8,791 nucleotides of DNA. Source: an uncultured Selenomonadaceae bacterium (lineage in GTDB: Bacteria > Bacillota > Negativicutes > Selenomonadales > Selenomonadaceae). The translations under genes were made by a program, and so were the position numbers. This document shows positions 1 through 5,953 of the stretch, in pieces (position 1 is the stretch's first letter; the number at the start of each line of letters is the position of its first letter). The DNA lies in contig CATYZV010000060.1 in assembly GCA_958415865.1 (NCBI GenBank), forward strand, positions 1-8,791, in the 5' to 3' direction. The notes under the pieces were generated by a model. The model worked only from the letters and a program-made list of their open reading frames with translations. It searched no databases and was not told where the DNA came from.

Positions 1-602
1 ACGTTTACATCGGCGCGCAGGTTGCCTTCTTCCATCTTGCAGTTGGAAACGTCGATGTACTGGAGGATGGATTTGACCTTTTCCATGTATGCGCGCGCTT
101 CGGCAGGCGTGCGCATATCGGGTTCCGATACGATTTCGATGAGGGGAACGCCCGTGCGGTTGTAGTCGACATCGGAGCTTGCCGAATCGCGGATGGTCGT
201 GCCGGAGTGAACGAGCTTGCCGGCATCTTCTTCCATGTGGATGCGCGTGATGCGGATGCGCTTTTTCTTGCCTTCGACTTCGATGTCCACCCAGCCGTGT
301 TCTGCGATCGGCAGGTCGAACTGCGAGGTCTGGAAGTTCTTCGGCAGGTCGGGATAATAGTAGTTTTTACGGTCGAATTTGCTGAATTTGTTTATGGTGC
401 AGTTGAGCGCGAGACCTGCTTTGATGGCAAATTCCACCACGCGCTTATTCACTACCGGCAGCACGCCCGGCAGTCCGAGGCAGACAGGGCACACGTGCGT
501 GTTCTGTTCTGCTCCGAAAGAAGTGGCACAACCGCAGAATATCTTCGTTTTCGTCTTTAATTCGCTGTGGATTTCCAGCCCGATGACTGATTCGTATTTC
601 AT
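1..602 (-). CDS. gatB: Asp/Glu-tRNA(Asn/Gln) amidotransferase subunit B, partial (N-terminal 200 residues)
   Basis: GatB activates the side chain of Asp-tRNA(Asn) or Glu-tRNA(Gln) by ATP-dependent phosphorylation, so that ammonia from GatA can convert it to Asn- or Gln-tRNA in the cytoplasm. The frame opens with ATG at 602 and stays open to the window edge, giving 200 of the usual ~475 residues; the C-terminal tRNA-binding part lies outside. Visible family signatures are [20 protein letters not shown] at residues 3-22, a CxC...CxxC metal-binding-type cluster (C23, C25, C38, C41), the [11 protein letters not shown] segment (81-91) and IHMEEDAGK (121-129), which belongs to the kinase site in the family. 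The start overlaps the gatA stop as ATGA, and AGGGGG (610-615) lies 7 nt upstream, so translation is probably coupled to gatA. It is the last gene of gatC-gatA-gatB. The identification is secure. Confidence 0.97.
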   Translation of the reverse strand, partial: MKYESVIGLEIHSELKTKTKIFCGCATSFGAEQNTHVCPVCLGLPGVLPVVNKRVVEFAIKAGLALNCTINKFSKFDRKNYYYPDLPKNFQTSQFDLPIAEHGWVDIEVEGKKKRIRITRIHMEEDAGKLVHSGTTIRDSASSDVDYNRTGVPLIEIVSEPDMRTPAEARAYMEKVKSILQYIDVSNCKMEEGNLRADVN

Positions 603-2065
603 GCTTCTACCCCCTGTCCGATTTTGTTGGCGTAATCGTGATTTGCTTCGTAGGTGTACGCAGCGCGGATGATCGTTTCTTCATCGAGCGGGCGGCCAAT
701 GAACTGCATACCGATAGGCATACCGTCTCTGCTCTTGCCGCAGGGCAGGGAAATGCCCGGCAGTCCGGCGAGGTTCAAAGGCACGGTGAAAGCATCCATC
801 AGGTACATCTTCAAGGGGTCGTTGACCATGGAGCCGATTTTATAAGCCGGCGTAGGTGCAACGGGAGCGAGGATAACATCGACATTTTTAAACGCTTCGT
901 CAAAGTCCTGTTTTACGAGCGTTCTGACTTTGAGTGCTTTCAGGTAATAAGCATCGTAATAGCCGGCACTGAGGGCGTAGTTGCCGATCATTATGCGGCG
1001 TTTTACTTCCGGACCGAATTTAGCGGTGCGCGTATTCGTCATCATTTCGATGATGTCGCTGCCTGCCACGCGCGCGCCGTAGCTTACGCCGTCATAGCGC
1101 GAGAGGTTCGTGCAGGCTTCAGCCGGAGCAATTAGGTAGTAAGTAGAGATAGCGTAATCGGTGTGCGGCAGAGATATGTCGACGATTTCAGCACCGAGCT
1201 TTTTGAGGTCTTCAATAGCTGTGTGAATTGCCTTAATGACATCTTCATCCATGCCGTCGATGAAGTATTCTTTAGGCAGACCGATTTTAAGCCCTTTGAT
1301 ATCGTTTTTGAGTGCCTTAGTGTAATCGGGCACGGGTTCGTTGATGGAAGTAGAATCCTTTTCATCGTGTCCGGCGATGACGTTCATGATATTGGCGCAG
1401 TCGGTAACATCGCGCGTCAAGGGACCGATCTGGTCGAGTGAGGACGCAAATGCCACCAAGCCGTAGCGCGAAACTCTGCCGTAAGTCGGCTTCATGCCGA
1501 CGACACCGCAGAACGAAGCCGGCTGGCGAATCGATCCACCGGTATCGGAGCCGAGTGCCCAGATAGCACTGCCTGCCGATACAGCCGCTGCTGCGCCGCC
1601 AGAGCTGCCGCCCGGCACGCAGTCCGTATTCCAAGGGTTGTGCGTCGGGAAAAAGGCCGAGTTTTCCGTCGAGCCGCCCATGGCAAATTCATCCATGTTC
1701 AATTTGCCCAAGAGAGCAGGCTTTTGAGCGAGCAGCTTGTCCATTACGGTAGCATTGTACGGCGGTACAAAGTTTTCCAGCATGTACGAAGCACAGGTCG
1801 TTTTGAGCCCGCGCGTGCAGATATTGTCCTTGATAGCGGCAGGAATGCCGGCGAGGAACGGGATCTTTGCTCCGCCTGCGATATCAGCATCGACATGGCC
1901 TGCCTGTTCGAGTGCATAGTCGGCGGTTTTTGTTATATAGGCTTTTACTTTATCTTCTGTGAAATCCAGGCGCGAAATCACGTCCTGGGTCAGTTCAACT
2001 GCGGAAATTTCCTTATTGACAAGCATGTCGTGAAGCTCATGCGCCGTTTTATTGAATAATTCCAC
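599..2065 (-). CDS. gatA: Asp/Glu-tRNA(Asn/Gln) amidotransferase subunit A
   Basis: GatA is the glutaminase (amidase-signature family) subunit. It hydrolyses glutamine and passes ammonia to GatB. The 488-residue product has the usual length. The Ser-cisSer-Lys catalytic triad is intact at the standard GatA positions: K79 in AAIKDNI, S154 in PGGSSGG and S178 in [11 protein letters not shown]. The substrate-loop motif [17 protein letters not shown] (120-136) is also present. The start is GTG (cac at 2063-2065), supported by AAAGGGAGGA at 2071-2080 with a 5-nt spacer. It lies 24 bp downstream of gatC, and its TGA overlaps the gatB ATG. A GatCAB operon implies that the organism charges tRNA(Asn) and/or tRNA(Gln) indirectly; which one cannot be told from this window. 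Nothing is broken or unusual. Confidence 0.98.
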   Translation of the reverse strand: MELFNKTAHELHDMLVNKEISAVELTQDVISRLDFTEDKVKAYITKTADYALEQAGHVDADIAGGAKIPFLAGIPAAIKDNICTRGLKTTCASYMLENFVPPYNATVMDKLLAQKPALLGKLNMDEFAMGGSTENSAFFPTHNPWNTDCVPGGSSGGAAAAVSAGSAIWALGSDTGGSIRQPASFCGVVGMKPTYGRVSRYGLVAFASSLDQIGPLTRDVTDCANIMNVIAGHDEKDSTSINEPVPDYTKALKNDIKGLKIGLPKEYFIDGMDEDVIKAIHTAIEDLKKLGAEIVDISLPHTDYAISTYYLIAPAEACTNLSRYDGVSYGARVAGSDIIEMMTNTRTAKFGPEVKRRIMIGNYALSAGYYDAYYLKALKVRTLVKQDFDEAFKNVDVILAPVAPTPAYKIGSMVNDPLKMYLMDAFTVPLNLAGLPGISLPCGKSRDGMPIGMQFIGRPLDEETIIRAAYTYEANHDYANKIGQGVEA

Positions 2066-2089
2066 GTAAATCCTCCCTTTGCTTTGCTC

Positions 2090-2380
2090 TTATTCTTCGA
2101 TGATCTTCGGCACGCGGAAGTAGCCGTCTTCCTGATCCGGCGCATTGGACAGAGCCAAGCTGCGGTCGAGCGAAGGTTTTACAACGTCTTCGCGGAATAC
2201 ATTTTTGAGCGGCAGCACGTGTGCTGTCGGCTGTACATTTTCCGTATCCACATCTTTCAGTTTATCTACATATGCAAGAAAATCGCCCAGCTCTTGGATG
2301 TTCTTGTCCATTTCCGCATCGCTGACGGAAAGGCGCGAGAGCCATGCCACGTTTTCTACGTCTTCTCTGGTAACTTTCAT
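2090..2380 (-). CDS. gatC: Asp/Glu-tRNA(Asn/Gln) amidotransferase subunit C
   Basis: GatC is the small subunit that wraps around GatA and stabilises the GatA-GatB interface of the tRNA-dependent amidotransferase. The 96-residue product opens with MKVTREDVENVAWLSRLSVS, the typical N-terminal helix, and ends with the typical NAPDQEDGYFRVPKIIEE tail. The length equals the family's usual ~95. An in-frame GTG at 2389 would add three residues but lies inside the ribosome binding site itself (TGAGG at 2389-2393), so ATG at 2380, 8 nt downstream of that site, is chosen. It is the first gene of the gatC-gatA-gatB operon, about 28 nt downstream of a predicted transcription start. Confidence 0.95.
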   Translation of the reverse strand: MKVTREDVENVAWLSRLSVSDAEMDKNIQELGDFLAYVDKLKDVDTENVQPTAHVLPLKNVFREDVVKPSLDRSLALSNAPDQEDGYFRVPKIIEE

Positions 2381-2388
2381 AAATTTCA

Positions 2389-2393
2389 CCTCA
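2389..2393 (-). promoter_or_regulatory. Ribosome binding site deciding the gatC start
   Basis: On the minus strand TGAGG is followed by 8 nt and ATG (2380). The competing GTG codon at 2389 overlaps this motif and has no purine-rich site of its own upstream. Confidence 0.8.
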
Positions 2394-2414
2394 TTTTTCT
2401 CATAAGCTGTTTAC

Positions 2415-2443
2415 ATTTTAGCATACTTTTCAGTGCGATTGAA
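2415..2443 (-). promoter_or_regulatory. Predicted sigma-70/SigA promoter of gatCAB
   Basis: On the minus strand the -10 box is TAAAAT (2415-2420), preceded by TG with one base between (2422-2423), which is an extended -10. Exactly 17 bases upstream is TTCAAT (2438-2443), a weak -35. Initiation would fall near 2408, leaving a leader of about 28 nt before the gatC ATG. Prediction only. Confidence 0.55.
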
Positions 2444-2470
2444 TAGCTATCAGATATTTTAGGGTTTGGG

Positions 2471-2499
2471 GTGCAAGTTTTTACGATTTATAGTAGAAT
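2471..2499 (+). promoter_or_regulatory. Candidate promoter of the MFS-HEPN-hslO run
   Basis: TAGAAT (2494-2499) matches the -10 consensus at 5 of 6 bases. Seventeen bases upstream is GTGCAA (2471-2476), a poor -35 with 3 of 6 matches. Some promoter must exist here because the flanking operon is divergent. If activity depends on an activator, the weak -35 would fit, but no clear operator dyad is visible. Confidence 0.35.
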
Positions 2500-2542
2500 A
2501 AGAGGTATGATTTTAGTTTAAAAGGGAGTTACAGATTTATCA

Positions 2543-3964
2543 ATGGATAAAACAAAAAAGAAGATAGCCGGTGCATTTTTAATCGCTATCTTTCTCGCGG
2601 CTTTTGAAGGCGTGGTCGTATCCACGGCGGCACCGGTCATCGTCAAGAGCCTGCACAATTTTGAGATGATAAGCTGGATTTTTTCCCTGTACCTGCTGAC
2701 CTCGGCTATCTCCACGCCGATTTACGGCAAACTGGCGGACCTCTACGGCAGAAAGCGAATGCTAATAATCGGCATCCTCATATTTCTGTTCGGCAGCACG
2801 CTCTGCGGTCTGTCGCAGACAATGCAGCAGCTCGTCGCCTTCCGCGCCGTTCAGGGGCTTGGCGCAGGTGCTATAATGACGATAGTCTTCACCATGATAG
2901 GCGACATCTTCACGCTCGATGAACGCTCCGTAGTGCAGGGCGGTGTCAGCACGATGTGGGGCATTGCCGGGCTGGTCGGCCCGCTTCTGGGCGGATTTTT
3001 GATCGACCATCTGTCGTGGCACTGGATATTCTTCATAAATATACCGTTCGGTCTCTTGTGCATCTTCATCTTGAGCCGCTACGTCCATGAAGATATTAAG
3101 GCAAAAAAACACACCATCGACATCTTAGGAGCAGTGCTATTGTCCGCCGCCATCGGCACCTTCCTCTACGCAGTCATGAACATAGGCGAAAATCTATTTT
3201 ATGCCGTAAGCCTGCTGAGCACCTCCATAATCACGCTATTGATTTTTTACATCTGGGAAAAACGCGCAGCAGAACCTATCGTGCCATTGTTCATTCTCAA
3301 CAAAAACAGCATTGTAGTCAATTTAATAACCTTCGGCAGCTCGTTCATCCTAATCGCCAATTCCGTCTACCTGCCGCTGCACATCCAGTCTATAATGGGA
3401 CACAGTGCCACTGCCGCGGGCATAGCACTTACGACGACCTCGATTACTTGGTTCGGCACATCGTTTTTCCTCGCACGGCTCATGCACAGATTTCCCGTCC
3501 GCTTCATAATAATGGGAGCTTCGGCTGTGCTGTTCATCTGCTGCCTTCTGCTCTACAATCTCACTTTAGAATCGACCATCTGGCAGATCGCAGGCTGCGC
3601 GCTCATCTTCGGCATCGGCTTTTCCGCCACGCTCAACACTGTTACTTTCATCGTACAGGACTCAGTAGAGTATGAAAACCGCGGCGCAGCTGTCGGCATC
3701 AATATGCTTACGCGCACGCTGGCGCAGACTATCGGAGTTGCCGTGCTCGGTGCCGTCATCAACATCTTTGCCGCCAAATACCTCGCAGTGCAGAATTTAG
3801 CAAATATAACCATGCAGGACTTTTACGACAACACATATCCGCAGTACTTTGAAATCCTGCGCCAAGCCCTGTTTTTCGGGCTGGAACACGTCTACGCAAT
3901 CATGGCGGGTGTGGCTGTAATCTGCTTTGTCTTGGGCTATTTTGTGCCGAATTATAAAAAGTAA
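2543..3964 (+). CDS. MFS multidrug-type efflux transporter, DHA2-like
   Basis: This is a predicted inner-membrane drug:proton antiporter of the major facilitator superfamily, 473 residues. The DHA2 (EmrB/QacA, 14-helix) type is favoured by length and motifs. The first helix carries FEGVVVSTAAP (21-31), the D1-like motif with glutamate E22. Motif A, GKLADLYGRKR, is at 62-72 after helix 2; RAVQGLGAG (101-109) corresponds to motif B; GPLLGG (146-151) is the antiporter motif C. A lysine-rich hydrophilic stretch (VHEDIKAKKHT) at 181-191 follows helix 6. The protein is highly hydrophobic, with a short cytoplasmic tail ending NYKK. The start is ATG, but GGGAG (2524-2528) lies a rather long 14 nt upstream. 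No regulator gene adjoins it. The substrate cannot be told from sequence; export of drugs or metabolites is inferred. The HEPN gene follows after 20 bp. Confidence 0.9.
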   Translation: MDKTKKKIAGAFLIAIFLAAFEGVVVSTAAPVIVKSLHNFEMISWIFSLYLLTSAISTPIYGKLADLYGRKRMLIIGILIFLFGSTLCGLSQTMQQLVAFRAVQGLGAGAIMTIVFTMIGDIFTLDERSVVQGGVSTMWGIAGLVGPLLGGFLIDHLSWHWIFFINIPFGLLCIFILSRYVHEDIKAKKHTIDILGAVLLSAAIGTFLYAVMNIGENLFYAVSLLSTSIITLLIFYIWEKRAAEPIVPLFILNKNSIVVNLITFGSSFILIANSVYLPLHIQSIMGHSATAAGIALTTTSITWFGTSFFLARLMHRFPVRFIIMGASAVLFICCLLLYNLTLESTIWQIAGCALIFGIGFSATLNTVTFIVQDSVEYENRGAAVGINMLTRTLAQTIGVAVLGAVINIFAAKYLAVQNLANITMQDFYDNTYPQYFEILRQALFFGLEHVYAIMAGVAVICFVLGYFVPNYKK

Positions 3965-3984
3965 ATCTTAGAAAGGATAATCTC

Positions 3985-4494
3985 ATGACGAAAAAATTTT
4001 TTGGCAAGCGCAAATTTATAAATGACAGTGCTGATATGGCAGATACCTTCCTTAGCGTCTCGCAAAAGGATTATGACGCGGCGGAACTGTTAGCACGAAA
4101 CGGCTTGTACAATCAAGCTGTATACCATCTGATTCAATCCACTGAAAAATACATCAAGCACATCATCTGCCAAAAAATCAACATATCGAATAAGCGTTTT
4201 GCCAAAATGCTCAGAGATACAGGTCATTCGCTCGATAAGTCCATAAATTTTCTCTTGGAAATTGTCGCAGGCAACGATATAAATTTAAAAAATCAGCTCG
4301 ATTACCAGATAAATACACAGATACTGCACAATATACGCTTCACCGGCATACACGACGGAGTGCGCTATCCTTTTTATCATCCGCACCAGGAAAATTACAC
4401 CCTGCTGGAAATGCAGAGAGATGACTACATCGAGATAAAAAATATCTTCGATATGCTGAAAAAGACTTTGAATGACTTTTACCGCATAAAATAA
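3985..4494 (+). CDS. HEPN-domain protein (standalone)
   Basis: The 169-residue soluble protein has the layout of the HEPN fold (Pfam HEPN class). An N-terminal helix SQKDYDAAELLARNG (26-40) is followed by LYNQAVYHLIQSTEKYIKHI (41-60), the typical 'A..h..Q..EK.lK' helix. GHSLDKSINFLLEI (80-93) follows, and a C-terminal part holds VRYPFYHPH (126-134), resembling the RYP element of the family. HEPN proteins are often RNases with an R-x4-6-H motif. Here R118-x4-H123 and R127-x4-H132 both fit, but whether either is catalytic is inference. In many genomes HEPN pairs with a small MNT nucleotidyltransferase; none is adjacent. AAAGGA (3972-3977) with a 7-nt spacer supports the ATG. It lies between an MFS exporter and hslO with gaps of 20 and 28 bp, so it is probably cotranscribed. 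Function unknown. Confidence 0.8.
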   Translation: MTKKFFGKRKFINDSADMADTFLSVSQKDYDAAELLARNGLYNQAVYHLIQSTEKYIKHIICQKINISNKRFAKMLRDTGHSLDKSINFLLEIVAGNDINLKNQLDYQINTQILHNIRFTGIHDGVRYPFYHPHQENYTLLEMQRDDYIEIKNIFDMLKKTLNDFYRIK

Positions 4495-4522
4495 TCGTAT
4501 ATATGAAAGGAATTACAAATCA

Positions 4523-5395
4523 ATGAAAGACCATTTAGTAAAAGCTATTGCCGACGGCGTGCGCGTCTATGCCGCTGTAACAACAAATCTCGTCAACGAG
4601 GCAATCCGCCGCCATGACTGCTATCCCGTTGCCTCTGCCGCTCTGGGCAGGACGATGACGGGCGCACTGCTCATGGCTGCCAATCTCAAGAATAAAGAAT
4701 GTCTGACGATAAAATTCAGCGGCGACGGTCCACTCGGCCAAGTCGTTGCCGATGCCAATCCTGAAGGCTTCGTGCGCGGCTATGTAGACCATCCGCACGT
4801 AGATCTGCCGCTCAATGATAAAGGCAAGATAGATGTCGGCGGAGGCATCGGCGCGGGGCTGGTATCAGTAACGCGCTTTACGGGACTTAAAGATCCTATC
4901 ACCGGCAGCTGTGAAATCGTTACAGGCGAAATAGCAGAAGACCTCACCAACTATTTATTCATATCAGAACAAACACCGTCGAGCGTGGGTCTCGGCGTGC
5001 TCGTCGGAAGGGATCTCAAAGCCATCGCTGCCGGAGGCTTCATAATCCAGCCGCTGCCCGATGCCACCGACGAAACCATCACCAAGCTGGAAAATAATCT
5101 CAAGCAGATAAAACCCGTTACCGCCATGGTACACGAAGGCTTGGATGCCCGCGGAATCATAGCCAAGCTCCTTGAAGGATTTGACAACGTCGAATACCTG
5201 ACTACCACCGATTTAGCCTTCAAATGCCAGTGCTCCAAACAGCGCATTGAACAAGTCCTGCTGAGCCTCAATAAAAAAGACCTGCAATCCTTAGTCGACG
5301 ACGGCAAAGCAGAAGTCGTCTGCCACTTCTGCGGCGAAAAATACCAATTCAACAAAGAAGAACTAGAAGCACTGCTGAAATCCGGACAGCAGTAA
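4523..5395 (+). CDS. hslO: Redox-regulated molecular chaperone Hsp33
   Basis: Hsp33 is a cytoplasmic holdase that is inactive when reduced and zinc-bound. It is switched on by oxidants that form disulfides and unfold its linker, and it then protects proteins against oxidative aggregation. The 290-residue length is typical. The N-terminal domain shows RTMTGALLMAANLK (43-56), FSGDGPLGQVVADA (65-78) and the SEQTPS motif (148-153). The C-terminal switch carries all four zinc cysteines: C235 and C237 in FKCQCS, and C267 and C270 in CHFCGEKY. It is therefore the redox-active type, not a cysteine-less variant. The ATG at 4523 is preceded by GAAAGGAA (4505-4512), a longer than usual spacing. It is third in the plus-strand run after the MFS and HEPN genes. 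No hairpin terminator is seen before the cupin gene, so read-through into it is possible. Confidence 0.97.
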   Translation: MKDHLVKAIADGVRVYAAVTTNLVNEAIRRHDCYPVASAALGRTMTGALLMAANLKNKECLTIKFSGDGPLGQVVADANPEGFVRGYVDHPHVDLPLNDKGKIDVGGGIGAGLVSVTRFTGLKDPITGSCEIVTGEIAEDLTNYLFISEQTPSSVGLGVLVGRDLKAIAAGGFIIQPLPDATDETITKLENNLKQIKPVTAMVHEGLDARGIIAKLLEGFDNVEYLTTTDLAFKCQCSKQRIEQVLLSLNKKDLQSLVDDGKAEVVCHFCGEKYQFNKEELEALLKSGQQ

Positions 5396-5410
5396 AAATT
5401 TTATTTTTGC

Positions 5411-5441
5411 TTGACTTGAAGTCAGCTCTAGGTGATATAAC
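5411..5441 (+). promoter_or_regulatory. Promoter of the cupin gene with MerR-type geometry and dyad
   Basis: A good -35, TTGACT (5411-5416), and a -10, TATAAC (5436-5441), are separated by 19 bases. This is the over-long spacer typical of promoters activated by MerR-family regulators. The spacer holds CTTGAAGT-CA-GCTCTAGG (5415-5432), similar to the CTTGGAGT/ACTCCAAG type of dyad seen at such promoters, though the symmetry is imperfect. The -35 is also overlapped by a perfect odd palindrome, TGACTT-G-AAGTCA (5412-5424), which could alternatively be a repressor site. The predicted start near 5448 leaves a leader of about 33 nt. No regulator gene is in the window. Confidence 0.55.
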
Positions 5442-5480
5442 TTTCCTATAAGAATTAGATAGCAACGGGAGGATATATCA

Positions 5481-5897
5481 ATGGAAAACCTGAAATCATT
5501 CAGCGAAAAACTGACATTTCCCTTAGGCGGTGCACTGCCTGAGAAGTTCAGCCGATACTTCATCGGACAGGCATATCTCAATATGCTCAGCACCGAAGGC
5601 GTAGTCATCGGCAACGTAACCTTTGAACCCGGCTGCCGCAACAACTGGCACATCCATCACAAAGGCGGTCAAATACTGCTCGTTACAGCAGGCAGAGGCT
5701 GGTATCAGGAATGGGGCAGAGAAGCACGCGAGCTGCATCCCGGCGATACAGTCAGCATCCCTGCCGAAGTAAAGCACTGGCACGGCGCAGCAAAAGACAG
5801 CTTCTTTTCACATATCGCCATTGAAGTCCCGGCACAGGGAGCTTCCAACGAATGGCTCGAAGCCGTTACTGATGATGTTTATGGACAGCTGAAATAA
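5481..5897 (+). CDS. Single-domain metal cupin, (R)-hydroxynitrile-lyase-like family
   Basis: This is a 138-residue cytoplasmic cupin. Motif 1 is in FEPGCRNNWHIHHKGGQILL (48-67), with metal ligands predicted as H57, H59 and Q64. Motif 2 is in HPGDTVSIPAEVKHWHGAA (86-104), supplying H99 with H101 nearby. From memory, the same H-x-H...Q...HWHGA layout, followed by an xHxAI strand and a W-(L/M)-E-x-VTD tail, is that of the Mn-dependent cupin hydroxynitrile lyase of Granulicella. The glutamine in place of the usual cupin glutamate is thus normal for this family. In most bacteria the real substrate of these proteins is unknown, so lyase activity should not be assumed. GGGAGG (5467-5472), 8 nt upstream, supports the ATG. 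It has its own promoter with MerR-like geometry, which suggests induction by an electrophile, metal or oxidant (inference). Confidence 0.85.
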   Translation: MENLKSFSEKLTFPLGGALPEKFSRYFIGQAYLNMLSTEGVVIGNVTFEPGCRNNWHIHHKGGQILLVTAGRGWYQEWGREARELHPGDTVSIPAEVKHWHGAAKDSFFSHIAIEVPAQGASNEWLEAVTDDVYGQLK

Positions 5898-5900
5898 AAG

Positions 5901-5952
5901 AAAAGCTCTAAATCGGCATCTATTTATATAGACCTGCTGATTTAGAGCTTTT
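5901..5952. terminator. Bidirectional intrinsic terminator between convergent genes
   Basis: AAAAGCTCTAAATC (5901-5914) pairs perfectly with GATTTAGAGCTTTT (5939-5952). The stem continues through a G-U pair, GCA/TGC, a small bulge and TCTA/TAGA to a short AT loop. On the plus strand the arm ends in TTTT followed by ATTATTTT; on the minus strand it ends in TTTTCTTTTATTT. It begins 4 nt after the cupin stop and 2 nt after the stop of the convergent secreted-protein gene, so it should serve both. Confidence 0.9.
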
Positions 5953-5953
5953 A

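Noticed and set aside
638..1135. 165-codon plus-strand frame opposite gatA, and similar frames at 207-560 and 1640-2059
   Set aside because: All are antisense to the well-supported gatB and gatA genes, lack start signals and show no family features.
2438..2455. ATAGCTAT palindrome in the gatC-MFS intergenic region as an operator for the exporter
   Set aside because: Symmetry stops after 8 bases and it lies next to the gatC -35 rather than the MFS promoter; this is within chance expectation.
3985..4494. A complete MNT/HEPN toxin-antitoxin module
   Set aside because: No small nucleotidyltransferase gene with a GSxRRG-type motif is found next to the HEPN gene; the neighbours are an MFS transporter and hslO.
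5388..5410. Terminator after hslO
   Set aside because: The sequence is an A-run followed by a T-run with only imperfect AT pairing and no GC stem, so it is not a convincing intrinsic terminator.
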